Below, in pieces: positions 7,117-16,680 of a stretch of 64,000 nucleotides of DNA. The position numbers and the translations under genes were made by a program. Source of the DNA: Chitinophaga pinensis DSM 2588 (GTDB lineage Bacteria; Bacteroidota; Bacteroidia; Chitinophagales; Chitinophagaceae). The notes under the pieces are model-generated. The model did not search any database and was not told the DNA's origin. It was given only the letters and a program-made list of their open reading frames with translations. The DNA lies in contig NC_013132.1 in the NCBI RefSeq assembly GCF_000024005.1, positions 8,674,001-8,738,000 on the forward strand. Reading direction: 5' to 3'. The first letter of the stretch is position 1. Each line of letters begins with the position of its first letter.

Positions 7117-9012
7117 ATGATGAGAGTCCTCTTATTGATATGCTGTTGCTTAGCGTTAGGCCTGGAGATGAATGCCCAGGTGATAACCTATGACAATGCA
7201 AAGAAAAAAGCACAGAAAAGTTTTGATGATGCTCAGATGGCCGTAAGGGAATATCGTATGCTGGATGCGATTGATCTGCTGAAAGACGCTGTAAGACAGG
7301 AACCCGGTTTTACAGATGCTTATGGACAAATGGTGATCACCTACGTAGAGCTGAAAAAGTACAAAGAAGCAATCATTAATTTCGAAACACTTAAAAGCCT
7401 GGACAGCCCTTCTATCCGGCCTGCACTGCTGGCCTACTCCAAAGCGCTGGCAGGAGAAGGACGTTTCGCAGATGCACTCACTGCTGTTACCATCTATAGT
7501 CAGACCGGTAAGACAAGAAGTGAGAAAGCAGAAGCCCTGATCAGAACCTATACTTTCGCTGCCAAAGCAGCTGCCAAACCGGTTCCTTTCAAACCAAAGA
7601 ACCTGGGAGACAGCGTCAACAGCAAAGACCCTGAATATTTTCCTTCGCTCACCATTGACGGTCGTATGCTCGTCTTTACACGGCGTGTAAATAGCAAAAA
7701 CGAAGATTTCTATGTATCCGAAAAAGACGACAGCCTTGGCTGGATGCCGGCTTACAGTATCGGTGCACCAGTAAACTCTGCTAATAATGAAGGCGCTCAG
7801 AACGTATCCCTGGATGGTAACATGCTGGTATTCACCGGCTGCGACTTTCCTGGTGGTAGAGGAAGCTGTGATATCTACTACACTATCCGTACAGAAGAAG
7901 GCTTATGGGTTGATCCGATGAACCTCGGTTCTCCTATCAACACCCGTGCATGGGAATCCCAGCCAAGTCTGTCTGCAGATAAACAAACCCTTTACTTTGC
8001 CCGTGAAACACAGGATGCAGGTTCTGATATCTTCATGAGTAAAATGCAACCTAACGGTAAATGGGGTTATCCGGAAAGACTCGATTCCAATATCAATACA
8101 ACCGGACGTGAAGCAACGCCTTTCATACATCCTGACAACCAGACCCTGTACTTCTCCTCCAACGGACACCAGGGTTTTGGCGATATGGACATTTTCGTAT
8201 CCCGCCGTCAGCCTGATGGTAGCTGGGGACCAGCCGTTAACTTAGGTTATCCTATCAATACAGCTGACGAAGATGCAAGTCTGATTGTAGCTGCGGATGG
8301 TAAAACGGCTTATTTCGCTTCCGACAGATCTGATAGCCGCGGACAACTGGATCTCTACAGCTTCGAACTATATCCGGAAGTAAGACCATTGAAAACACTC
8401 TACGTAAGTGGATTTGTTTATGATGCAAAAACCCAGAAACGTCTGATAGCCAATATCGAAACTTACGACCTTTCAACAGGGCAGGTAGCAGCAACTATCC
8501 GCACAGACAAAGTAGGTAATTTCATGGCGCCGTTACCAACCGGAAAAGACTATGCTTTCAGCGTAAACCGCAAGGGTTATCTGTTCTATTCAGATAATTT
8601 CTCGCTGAAAAACGTCTCTCCTGATTCATCATTCTACAGAGAAATTGCTTTACAGCCACTGGATACAAGTGCAGTACTCGTACTGCATAACATCTTCTTT
8701 GATACCCGACAGTTCGCGCTCAAAACAGGTTCTGAACTGGAGCTGAACAGACTTGTCGCATTACTCAGAGAAAATCCGACCGTTACAATTGAAATCAGCG
8801 GTCACACCGATAATATCGGTAATACCAAAGACAACGTATTACTGTCTGAACGTCGTGCGCAGGCGGTTGTGAAATACCTGGTAGATAAAGGCATTGCTGC
8901 TGAAAGATTACAAGCCAAAGGTTATGGAGAAACTAAACCGGTGGCGGATAATATGACAGCTGCAGGTAGAGCGGAAAACAGAAGAACGGAGCTGAAAATT
9001 CTTACTTTGTAA
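7117..9012 (+). CDS. PorE-like OmpA-family protein (TPR, beta-propeller, CarboxypepD-like, OmpA domains)
   Basis: Secreted 631-residue protein with an N-terminal signal sequence ending near MNAQ. Order of parts: TPR-like helices (about 20-150), WD40/PD40 propeller repeats (about 190-420; repeats such as DGRMLVFTRR and DNQTLYFSSNG), a CarboxypepD regulatory-like domain (about 425-510) and an OmpA C-terminal peptidoglycan-binding domain (about 525-631; ISGHTDNIGNTKDN, LSERRAQAV, GYGETKPV, NRRTEL). This is the order described for PorE of Porphyromonas gingivalis, an anchor of type IX secretion. Many Bacteroidota have several such proteins, so it may be a paralogue. TACATTTG at 7069-7076 is a likely -7 box. 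Confidence 0.8.
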   Translation: MMRVLLLICCCLALGLEMNAQVITYDNAKKKAQKSFDDAQMAVREYRMLDAIDLLKDAVRQEPGFTDAYGQMVITYVELKKYKEAIINFETLKSLDSPSIRPALLAYSKALAGEGRFADALTAVTIYSQTGKTRSEKAEALIRTYTFAAKAAAKPVPFKPKNLGDSVNSKDPEYFPSLTIDGRMLVFTRRVNSKNEDFYVSEKDDSLGWMPAYSIGAPVNSANNEGAQNVSLDGNMLVFTGCDFPGGRGSCDIYYTIRTEEGLWVDPMNLGSPINTRAWESQPSLSADKQTLYFARETQDAGSDIFMSKMQPNGKWGYPERLDSNINTTGREATPFIHPDNQTLYFSSNGHQGFGDMDIFVSRRQPDGSWGPAVNLGYPINTADEDASLIVAADGKTAYFASDRSDSRGQLDLYSFELYPEVRPLKTLYVSGFVYDAKTQKRLIANIETYDLSTGQVAATIRTDKVGNFMAPLPTGKDYAFSVNRKGYLFYSDNFSLKNVSPDSSFYREIALQPLDTSAVLVLHNIFFDTRQFALKTGSELELNRLVALLRENPTVTIEISGHTDNIGNTKDNVLLSERRAQAVVKYLVDKGIAAERLQAKGYGETKPVADNMTAAGRAENRRTELKILTL

Positions 9013-9087
9013 GCATTCAATCAGGCATCAGAATTTGCGTTAGCTGATTTCTTTCGCTGCAACTAACGACTGATCAAACTTTAAGAC

Positions 9088-9145
9088 TTTAACATAATAA
9101 GAACGGCGCTTCAAATCACTGAAGCGCCGTTCTTATTATGTTAAA
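9088..9145. terminator. bidirectional terminator, perfect 26-bp stem
   Basis: Positions 9088-9113 and 9120-9145 are exact reverse complements around a 6-nt loop, with a GC core AACGGCGCTTCA and AT-rich outer ends that supply T-runs in both directions. It sits between the convergent OmpA-family gene and the acid phosphatase gene and would stop both. Confidence 0.85.
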
Positions 9146-9231
9146 ATATAGCTACTGATCATCTTAATCCTGTCAACCCGATCAACGCTACATTCCTAAG
9201 CCAAATGTTGAATGATGAATGCTTAACTGTC

Positions 9232-10050
9232 TTAATAATCTTTCAATTGCTTCTTCAACAAAGAATCCATCTCCCCTGCCCTACGCTTATAATTATACTC
9301 AAACATGGCAGGCAACCAATCACCATACATCGGATTGGGCAATACAATAAATCTGTTACCAAAATCAGCAGCGGATTGTTGTGTGAATGCCGTGCGTTTA
9401 TCCACAGGTTGCTTATCAAATATCTCTGCAAAGTCGCCTAAATTATCTCCCATCAGCAATATGATCTTATGCGTTTGTGCGACCTGCGCACGACGACTTT
9501 CCTTTCCTGATCCAGAAGTTTTTAACAACAGGTGTTCATTATCTGCATCCGGAAAATGCCAGCGTTGCAGATTCTGTAAAGTAACGTTACGTTCTGTTTC
9601 TGCACGGTTGCTGATATAAAACACATGCACGCCTTTAGTTGACGCGTATTGCAAAAAAGACAATGCGCCTGGCACTGTATCCGCACTCGCTTTTGCCGTC
9701 CATTCTGCCCATGTTTTTTCTGAGTAACCGTGGCCTTTCAAGGATGTATGCACTGTATACGGACTGTTATCCAGTACGGTTTCATCAATATCCGTTACAA
9801 TCGCCAATGGCTGTGAGGCGGACTGTGACAAACTTTCATCCAATCGTACCCTGGCGATATTATATGCCTGAAAACACAGCGCTTTATACTCTGATGATCG
9901 TTGCTGCCACAAAGCGGCCCAGGCAGGACCATAAGGTTGTAATACGGTAGCAGGTGCAGCTGGTGTGGTCGCAACAGGCGACTGTGTTGTTTTGCAGGCA
10001 ATCATACCGGCAAAGAATACACATGTGAGTAAAATATTTTTGTGTTGCAT
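9232..10050 (-). CDS. e(P4)-family acid phosphatase / 5'-nucleotidase lipoprotein
   Basis: HAD-superfamily phosphatase probably anchored in an envelope membrane facing the periplasm, hydrolysing nucleotide or other phosphomonoesters. The 272-residue protein starts MQHKNILLTCVFFAGMIAC, a lipoprotein signal with Cys at the lipobox; this fixes the start at 10048-10050 although the frame is open farther upstream to 10257. The catalytic DIDETVLDN gives the DxDxT motif of class B/C acid phosphatases, followed by a YISNRAETER segment (motif II) and LLMGDNLGDFAE (motif III). It is divergent from dprA. Confidence 0.88.
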   Translation of the reverse strand: MQHKNILLTCVFFAGMIACKTTQSPVATTPAAPATVLQPYGPAWAALWQQRSSEYKALCFQAYNIARVRLDESLSQSASQPLAIVTDIDETVLDNSPYTVHTSLKGHGYSEKTWAEWTAKASADTVPGALSFLQYASTKGVHVFYISNRAETERNVTLQNLQRWHFPDADNEHLLLKTSGSGKESRRAQVAQTHKIILLMGDNLGDFAEIFDKQPVDKRTAFTQQSAADFGNRFIVLPNPMYGDWLPAMFEYNYKRRAGEMDSLLKKQLKDY

Positions 10051-10105
10051 GGGAGTAATCAGAAGATGTTTTAACTTAGATATGTTAACCGCAAAAATAA
10101 GCAAT

Positions 10106-11218
10106 ATGCAGGAGGAATTACGCCACCAGATTGCACTTACACAAATTCCACAGATAGGAGATATTGTCGCAAAAAAATTACTGGCACACTTCGGTTCAGC
10201 CAGTGAGGTACTGAACGCTTCGAGAAAAGAACTCGGGAATATTCCTGACATCGGCATTGTCAGAGCGGATGCGATCTTTCAATTCCGTGACTACAGAAAA
10301 GCTGACAAGGAAATTGACTTCCTGGAAAAACACAACATCCAGGCGATCTTCTATACAAGTACAGCTTATCCGAAAAGGTTACATCATTGTGCCGACAGTC
10401 CGGTAATGCTATACTATAAAGGCACTACCAACCTGAATGCAGCCAGGATGGTCAGTATTGTCGGTACCCGCACACCCGGAGAATACGGCAAAAACATGTG
10501 TGCACAACTGGTAGAAGCACTCACCTCACACAATGTAGTGATCATCAGCGGAATGGCTTATGGCATTGATATCATCGCACATAAACGCGCTGTACAACAG
10601 CGTATTCCAACAATAGGCGTACTCGCTCATGGACTGGATCGTATCTATCCGCAGCAGCATAGAAGTACAGCCATGGAAATGATCGATAACGGTGGACTGC
10701 TCACAGAATTTCCCAGTTACACACAACCAGACAGACAGCATTTCCCAATGCGCAACCGCATCGTAGCTGGTATTGCAGACGCCACTATCGTTATTGAAAG
10801 CGGTACACAAGGAGGTTCGATGATCACTGCGGATATTGCGAACAGCTACAACAAAGATGTATTTGCCATTCCGGGCCGCGCTAATGATCCACACGCCGCT
10901 GGTTGTAATGAACTGATCAGGACCAACAAAGCCATGCTGATCACCAGCGCCACAGATTTTTTACAGACAATGGGATGGCATACTGACAACACCCCATCTG
11001 CTGTAAAGTTCAATCCGCAGAAAGAATTATTTATCACACTCGATGATGCAGAAAAACATATTGTTACACTATTCAGTGGCGATGCAGAAAAACACATCGA
11101 TGAACTGCGCAAAGAAAGTCATCTTCCCGGCAGCCAGGTAAATTCACTGGTCCTAAAACTAGAAATGCGGCACGTTTTAAAAAGTCTGCCCGGACAGAAG
11201 TACCAACTTGTCAATTGA
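10106..11218 (+). CDS. dprA: DNA-processing protein DprA
   Basis: DprA binds incoming single-stranded DNA and loads RecA during natural transformation. The 370-residue protein has an N-terminal helix-hairpin-helix region (QIPQIGDIVAKKLLAHFG), a Rossmann-like DprA domain with VGTRTPGEYG, ISGMAYGIDIIAHKRA and MRNRIVAGIAD, and a C-terminal winged-helix segment (about 300-370). The frame is open upstream to 9965, across the start of the divergent phosphatase; I choose the ATG at 10106 because family proteins begin just before this HhH region. Its TGA stop overlaps the first unit of a 17-bp tandem repeat. Confidence 0.92.
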   Translation: MQEELRHQIALTQIPQIGDIVAKKLLAHFGSASEVLNASRKELGNIPDIGIVRADAIFQFRDYRKADKEIDFLEKHNIQAIFYTSTAYPKRLHHCADSPVMLYYKGTTNLNAARMVSIVGTRTPGEYGKNMCAQLVEALTSHNVVIISGMAYGIDIIAHKRAVQQRIPTIGVLAHGLDRIYPQQHRSTAMEMIDNGGLLTEFPSYTQPDRQHFPMRNRIVAGIADATIVIESGTQGGSMITADIANSYNKDVFAIPGRANDPHAAGCNELIRTNKAMLITSATDFLQTMGWHTDNTPSAVKFNPQKELFITLDDAEKHIVTLFSGDAEKHIDELRKESHLPGSQVNSLVLKLEMRHVLKSLPGQKYQLVN

Positions 11219-11335
11219 TATCTGTGTTCAATAGATATCTCTATTCAATAGATATCTGTATTTAATAGATATCTGTATTCAATTCATATTAGTATTCATT
11301 TGACATCCATATTCACCTGATATCATTATTCATTG
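11217..11335. repeat. 17-bp tandem repeat, 7 units, starting at the dprA stop codon
   Basis: Seven consecutive 17-mers, unit GATATCTGTATTCAATA, at 11217, 11234, 11251, 11268, 11285, 11302 and 11319. The first four are nearly identical and the last three are increasingly diverged. The first unit overlaps the dprA TGA. Related GATATC words continue to about 11350. No coding potential is seen. Confidence 0.8.
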
Positions 11336-11587
11336 TCTACAGATATCACCATCCACTGTCTACAGATTACCTGCGGATCACCTGCAGATCAACCACAACT
11401 CCCCCTGTATTCACTTTAATCTGCCTATCCGGAGCAACACAGTATCTCCGGAACGATAACGCTTTGCCCTCTCCCAGCCCCACATCTTGATCACACTATA
11501 TCAACACTATCAAACCGTACCAAACCACATATCTCCCGCCCATAACTCTCCCCTCACAAGCCCCAAGAAACACAGGAACTAGCGAAG

Positions 11588-12047
11588 GCATTCAGATGGT
11601 AAAGCGGACCTTAGCCCGTCCCCTGCATACAGCTAAAGCACACCCAAAGCCCCACCCATAACCCATCCTCCCAAAGCCCAATCATGTACTTAACGGGCAC
11701 CAGTCCGCGACACCATCTGAATGCAGCAGCGTATCCCCCTGCCCACAACTCTCAACCACCCCAAAGCCCCAAGAAACGCAGGAACTATCAAAGGCATTCA
11801 GATGATAAAGCGGACCTTAGCCCGTCCCTGCATACAGCTAAAGCCCACCCAAAGCCCCAACCCATAACCCATCCTCCCAAAACCCAATCATGTACTTAAC
11901 GGGCACCAGTCCGCGACACCATCTGAATGCAGCAGCGTATCCCCCTGGATACAGCTAAAGCCCACCCAAAGCCCCAACCCATAACCCATCCTCCCAAAGC
12001 CCAATCATGTACTTAACGGGCACCAGTCCGCGACACCATCTGAATGC
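11588..12047. repeat. 206-bp tandem repeat containing a 137-bp palindromic element, about 2.5 copies
   Basis: Each element begins with GCATTCAGATGGT and ends with its reverse complement ACCATCTGAATGC; inside, CGGACCTTAGCCCGT faces ACGGGCACCAGTCCG, an imperfect second stem. Copy 1 is 11588-11724, copy 2 is 11794-11930 (206 bp later, one mismatch in the outer arm), and copy 3 is a right-hand part, about 11949-12047. The flanking word CCCCAAGAAAC is also repeated before copies 1 and 2. The plus strand is very C-rich and G-poor. No transposase is present. A 71-codon ORF across it (11684-11899) is not a gene. Confidence 0.8.
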
Positions 12048-12204
12048 AGCAGCGTATCTCCCTGCCTACAACCACCACCACCAACCATCTCCCGATATAT
12101 TCATTATACAGATAACAAACAATTCCCGATATATAATAAAGCAGCACACTCCCAACCTATACCATTGTATTCCAACACAATAACTACATTTCTCCGTATT
12201 ATCC

Positions 12205-12282
12205 CCTTACTACACCGCAATTACGCCGTTACCCCTTCGTTCATCAACGAATAAATAACGGCGTAATAGCGGTGTAATAAGG
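12205..12282. repeat. long imperfect hairpin, 27-bp arms, upstream of guaB
   Basis: Arms 12205-12231 and 12256-12282 match at 25 of 27 positions (core TACACCGC and TTACGCCGTTA). The loop contains a second exact hairpin TTCGTT-CATC-AACGAA (12236-12251). It ends about 130 bp before the guaB -33 element. Arms on the plus strand are followed by ATATAATC rather than a T-run, so it is not an obvious terminator. Confidence 0.6.
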
Positions 12283-12410
12283 ATATAATCGAAAGAACCA
12301 TTCATTTTAACGAAGAATCGGTTAACCAACAATTAACAATACAAGCCCGCCCTGCCATCCACCGCATTCCACCCACACAAAACATCGTTAATCACATTCC
12401 TTTGCAGCAA

Positions 12411-12444
12411 CATTTTTCTATTTCCCTAAATAGCCGTACATTTG
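12411..12444 (+). promoter_or_regulatory. Bacteroidota-type promoter of guaB
   Basis: TTTG at 12411-12414 and TACATTTG at 12437-12444, spacer 22 bp, match the -33/-7 consensus. The guaB ATG is 36 nt downstream of the -7 box. Confidence 0.6.
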
Positions 12445-12480
12445 CGTGCAATTATTTAATAACTGACAAATAGTTGCAAC

Positions 12481-13953
12481 ATGCCTGCCGGAAAATCAAA
12501 ACCGAAATTTGTAGAGGACGGACTTACCTTTGATGACGTACTCCTGGTTCCAGCCTACTCTGAGGTGCTTCCCAGAGACGTAAACATCTCAACGCAACTT
12601 ACCAAAAACATACGCCTTAACATACCGATGGTCTCTGCGGCCATGGATACTGTTACTGAAGCTAACCTGGCCATTTCACTGGCTCGTCAGGGTGGCATTG
12701 GTATTCTGCATAAAAATATGAGCATTGAGAAACAGGCAGAACTGGTGAGAAAAGTAAAGCGCAGTGAAAACGGCCTTATTCTCGATCCGGTTACCCTGCA
12801 TGCCAATGCGACAATAGGAGAAGCACTCCGCCTGATGAAAGAAAACAGCATCGGTGGTATTCCTATTGTGGATGCAAACAGCAAACTGGTTGGTATCCTC
12901 ACTAACCGCGACCTGCGTTTCGAAAGAAATCACAAACGCCTGGTTAGCGAAGTTATGACTACTGAAAACCTGATCACTGCACCCGAAGGTACCGACCTGA
13001 AGAAAGCAGAAAAGATCCTTCAGCAGAATAAAATCGAGAAACTGCCGGTAGTTGCCAAAAACGGTAAACTGGTAGGACTCATCACTTACAGAGACATTTT
13101 ACAGGTATCCAACTATCCTAACGCAGTAAAAGACGCTTATGGCCGTTTGCTGGTAGGTGCTGCACTGGGTATCACTCCGGATGTTCTCGACAGAGCACAG
13201 GCACTGATCAATGTAGGTGTGGATGTGGTTTGTCTGGATAGCTCACATGGTCACTCCATCGCAGTTATCAACAGCCTGAAAAAACTCAAAAAAGCATTCC
13301 CTAAACTGGAAGTGATCGCTGGTAACGTAGCTACAGGCGAAGGTGCAGCAGCACTGGCTGCCGCTGGCGCTGATGCGGTTAAAGTAGGTGTCGGACCAGG
13401 TTCTATCTGTACAACCCGTGTTGTGACAGGTGCAGGTTTCCCTCAGCTGTCTGCCGTATTGCTCGCTGCTGAAGCACTGAAGAAAACAGGCGTTCCGGTG
13501 ATCGCTGATGGTGGTATCCGTTATACAGGTGATATGGTGAAAGCCCTGGCAGCAGGCGCTTCCTCTATTATGGCTGGTTCTATCTTCGCTGGTGTGGAAG
13601 AAAGCCCTGGAGAAACTATCATCTACGAAGGCCGTAAATTTAAGTCTTATCGTGGTATGGGTTCTCTGGAAGCAATGGTAGAAGGTAGTAAAGACCGCTA
13701 CTTCCAGGAAGAAGACGATATCAAGAAACTGGTACCGGAAGGTATCGTAGGCCGCGTTCCTTATAAAGGACTCCTGTCTGAAGTAATTCAGCAGTTCGTT
13801 GGTGGTCTGCGTGCCGGTATGGGTCTTACCGGTTCTAAAGATATTAAAGCATTACAGGCAGCACAGTTCATCAAGATCTCTCCTGCTACTGTAAAAGAAA
13901 ACCACCCGCACGATGTGGTGATCACAAAAGAAGCACCGAACTACAGCAAATAA
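12481..13953 (+). CDS. guaB: inosine-5'-monophosphate dehydrogenase
   Basis: Oxidises IMP to XMP with NAD+, the rate-limiting step of guanine nucleotide synthesis. The 490-residue protein has the TIM-barrel start [21 protein letters not shown], a pair of CBS domains (about 95-215) inserted in the barrel, the catalytic-Cys loop [13 protein letters not shown], the IMP-binding [14 protein letters not shown] and the mobile flap [11 protein letters not shown]. Length and order are standard. It is monocistronic by context, with its own promoter and a strong terminator at 14059-14105. Confidence 0.97.
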   Translation: MPAGKSKPKFVEDGLTFDDVLLVPAYSEVLPRDVNISTQLTKNIRLNIPMVSAAMDTVTEANLAISLARQGGIGILHKNMSIEKQAELVRKVKRSENGLILDPVTLHANATIGEALRLMKENSIGGIPIVDANSKLVGILTNRDLRFERNHKRLVSEVMTTENLITAPEGTDLKKAEKILQQNKIEKLPVVAKNGKLVGLITYRDILQVSNYPNAVKDAYGRLLVGAALGITPDVLDRAQALINVGVDVVCLDSSHGHSIAVINSLKKLKKAFPKLEVIAGNVATGEGAAALAAAGADAVKVGVGPGSICTTRVVTGAGFPQLSAVLLAAEALKKTGVPVIADGGIRYTGDMVKALAAGASSIMAGSIFAGVEESPGETIIYEGRKFKSYRGMGSLEAMVEGSKDRYFQEEDDIKKLVPEGIVGRVPYKGLLSEVIQQFVGGLRAGMGLTGSKDIKALQAAQFIKISPATVKENHPHDVVITKEAPNYSK

Positions 13954-14058
13954 TCTTTTGCTGACAACCGATGGTGAACAAGCAATAATGTACTGAAGTG
14001 ATTGATGTGTGATAATATACAGTTGACAGATAATTGACGATTGACCATCGCAGTTCAC

Positions 14059-14105
14059 AATAATGATAAAGCCTCCTGACTTGAGCAGGAGGCTTTATCA
14101 TTATT
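14059..14105. terminator. terminator after guaB, perfect 20-bp stem
   Basis: 14059-14078 and 14086-14105 are exact reverse complements around a 7-nt loop; GC core GCCTCCTG/CAGGAGGC with AT-rich ends ending TTTATCATTATTTAA. It lies 105 bp after the guaB stop. Confidence 0.8.
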
Positions 14106-14232
14106 TAATAATTTATTTGCCCGAGTACTTTTATATTCGCTCTTTCCCGACCTGCCAGGCAGGCGATCTGACAACAATAACTATGGTCATCCATGCACCT
14201 GCATAGAGGTCCGCTCACAAAACAACTCGACT

Positions 14233-15849
14233 ATGAAACGCTGGTTACCCATACTATTAAGCCTTGCCGGTGCATTGCTGTTATGGGCCGCTTGGCCAAC
14301 CGCGCCCTTTACCTTCCTGATATTCATCGCATTTATTCCGCTGCTGCGGTTGGCGGATATCGTACCACATGGCGGACGCTTTTACGGATGTATTTTCCTG
14401 GCATTGTTCTTCTGGAACCTCGCTACCACCTGGTGGGTAGGTAATACCACCGTACCTGCCAGCGGACTGGCTGCAAACCTCATTAACACATTGGTGATGA
14501 GTGTTCCCCTCATGGGATACCATCGCTCAAGAACGAGATTAGGCAGAACAGCCGGCTATTTTGCCCTGATAGTATATTGGTTGACGTTCGAATTTGTGCA
14601 CCTGAACTGGGAATTCAGCTGGCCATGGCTCAGTCTGGGCAACGTATTCGCTATGCATCCCTCCTGGGTACAATGGTATGAATATACCGGCGTCAGTGGC
14701 GGTACATTATGGGTACTGCTTGCGAATATCATGATCTATGAAACCTGGCGGCAGCGTAAACAATACGCGGTACCTTTTTCAACATTCCTGTGGAAAACAG
14801 CCTGGAAACCTGCTGCATTGATCATTATTCCCCTTCTGCTCAGTTCTCTGATACAATATAGTTTTAAAGTACCTGCCGGTCCTACTGCCAAAGTGGTGAT
14901 CGTGCAACCAAATATTGACCCTTACGACAAATTCGCAGAAGAAAACGAACAGGCACAACTGGATAAACTGCTGTCGCTTTCCGCAAAAGAAACGGACAGT
15001 ACGACTAAATATATCGTCTGGCCGGAAACGGCTTTATTCACACGCGGGGTATGGGAGCATAAACTGGCGTATGAAAATGAAACAGAGCGGATCAGACAAT
15101 TCCTGCGCAGCCATCCACAGGCAACGCTGATCAGCGGCGCTACTACCCTGAAACGCTATGATGTGGTGGACGAAGCGCCCGTGCTGTCGCGTAGTGCGGA
15201 AGACGGCAACCTGCGTTATGATGTATTCAACAGTGCTATACAACTGGATACATCTTACGCCGTACAGATATATCATAAGGCTAAACTGGTACCGGGCGTA
15301 GAACTGATACCCTATGCCCGCTATATGTCTTTCATGAAGTCACTGGCACTGGATATGGGCGGTATCAGCGGTGGATATGGTCTTACACCCGGTGTAGCAC
15401 TGCTGGAAGACGTCCACACTCATATTAAAGTATTACCTACTATCTGCTACGAATCAGTGTATGGAGAATACGTTGCAGAACATGTAAGACGCGGCGCCAA
15501 TCTGCTGTTCATCATTACCAATGATGGCTGGTGGGGCGATACGGAAGGCCATCGTCAGCATGCACAATACGCCCGACTTAGAGCTATTGAAACCCGCCGC
15601 TGGGTGGCTCGCAGCGCCAATACCGGTATCTCCTGCGTAGTAGATCCGATGGGCAGATTGCAGCAACCACTCCCCTACTGGAAAGAAGGAGTTATCTCCG
15701 CTACTGTAACACCAGGCGATACTTTTACGTTCTATGTAAGATTCGGGGATCTGATTTCCAAAGCAGCCATCGTATGCTGTCTGATGATCATTTTATATAG
15801 CTATTATCTGAAATTCACCAGAAAGCTGAAGCTCACAAATGGCAATTGA
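14233..15849 (+). CDS. lnt: apolipoprotein N-acyltransferase
   Basis: Inner-membrane enzyme that adds the third acyl chain to the N-terminal Cys of lipoproteins. The 538-residue protein has about six hydrophobic segments in the first 210 residues and at the end, around a nitrilase-type domain. The catalytic Glu-Lys-Cys triad is visible as WPETALF (Glu), YHKAKLVPGVE (Lys) and PTICYESVYGE (Cys), followed by NDGWWGDT and RAIETRRW. The last 11 bp overlap the next gene's start, suggesting translational coupling. Many lipoproteins in the window (BamD, phosphatase, BNR protein, DUF4296) are possible substrates. Confidence 0.95.
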   Translation: MKRWLPILLSLAGALLLWAAWPTAPFTFLIFIAFIPLLRLADIVPHGGRFYGCIFLALFFWNLATTWWVGNTTVPASGLAANLINTLVMSVPLMGYHRSRTRLGRTAGYFALIVYWLTFEFVHLNWEFSWPWLSLGNVFAMHPSWVQWYEYTGVSGGTLWVLLANIMIYETWRQRKQYAVPFSTFLWKTAWKPAALIIIPLLLSSLIQYSFKVPAGPTAKVVIVQPNIDPYDKFAEENEQAQLDKLLSLSAKETDSTTKYIVWPETALFTRGVWEHKLAYENETERIRQFLRSHPQATLISGATTLKRYDVVDEAPVLSRSAEDGNLRYDVFNSAIQLDTSYAVQIYHKAKLVPGVELIPYARYMSFMKSLALDMGGISGGYGLTPGVALLEDVHTHIKVLPTICYESVYGEYVAEHVRRGANLLFIITNDGWWGDTEGHRQHAQYARLRAIETRRWVARSANTGISCVVDPMGRLQQPLPYWKEGVISATVTPGDTFTFYVRFGDLISKAAIVCCLMIILYSYYLKFTRKLKLTNGN

Positions 15850-16678
15850 GCACATCGTATTTCGTCGTTTGCAACTAAAAAAATTAATTCTCGTGTCAAA
15901 TAAACCTTCAACCCAAAATAACAATCTAAAGGAAAAGCCGGCTGTGCTGTTAATCCATGGTTTTTCTGAGAATAACCAGATTTGGCAACATCAGCTGGAT
16001 ACCTTGAGCGAACAGTTTTATGTGATCGTACCCGATCTTCCGGGTACCGGCAATACGCCAGTCACCACTCCGCTGAGTATGGAAAGTATGGCCGATTATG
16101 TATACGGTCTTTTGCAGTCAGAAGGTATATCCAGGGCAACAGTGATCGGACATTCCATGGGGGGATATGTAGCCCTTGCACTGGCAGAGAAGTATCCTGC
16201 ACTTATACAGGGACTGGGTTTATTCCATTCCACTGCCGCAGCAGATACAGAAGAAAAAAAAGAAGCCCGCCGGAAATCAATAAATATGATTGAGAAGTAT
16301 GGCAATGAAGCTTTTGTAAAACAGACAATGCCTAATATGTTCAGCCCTGCCTATAAAAAGCAGCATCCTGAACAAATTGAGTCGTATATTCAGATGTGTT
16401 TGCAGTGCCCGCAGTCGTCGCAGATCGCTTATTACGAAGCAATGATGCAACGCCCGGACCGCACCGCAATCTTATCATCTGTCACCGTGCCCGTGTTGTT
16501 TGTAATCGGAAAAGATGATACAGCAGTACCCATGCAGCATGTGCTGCCGCAGGTTTCCACACCACGCATCAGCAGCATTTACATCTTTGAAGAAACGGGA
16601 CATATGGGCATGTGGGAAATGCCCGAAGCCAGTAAACAACTGCTAGAACAGTTTATTCTTTTTTGCCAACACTATTGA
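15839..16678 (+). CDS. alpha/beta-fold hydrolase
   Basis: Likely cytosolic hydrolase of unknown substrate. The 279-residue protein has the alpha/beta fold marks: oxyanion-region LLIHGFSENNQIW, nucleophile elbow GHSMGG (Ser), a late Asp in VIGKDDTAVP and the catalytic His in FEETGHMGMWE. The start ATG at 15839 overlaps the lnt stop by 11 bp; a GTG at 15893 is an alternative nearer the first conserved residues. Context (directly after lnt, before a surface protein) does not indicate a substrate. Esterase, dienelactone hydrolase-like or MhpC-like activity cannot be told apart. Confidence 0.8.
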   Translation: MAIEHIVFRRLQLKKLILVSNKPSTQNNNLKEKPAVLLIHGFSENNQIWQHQLDTLSEQFYVIVPDLPGTGNTPVTTPLSMESMADYVYGLLQSEGISRATVIGHSMGGYVALALAEKYPALIQGLGLFHSTAAADTEEKKEARRKSINMIEKYGNEAFVKQTMPNMFSPAYKKQHPEQIESYIQMCLQCPQSSQIAYYEAMMQRPDRTAILSSVTVPVLFVIGKDDTAVPMQHVLPQVSTPRISSIYIFEETGHMGMWEMPEASKQLLEQFILFCQHY

Positions 16679-16680
16679 AT

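Noticed and set aside
11684..11899. 71-codon ORF in the repeat region
   Set aside because: It reads through the palindromic repeats, is Pro/His/Ser-rich by base composition only, and has no start context.
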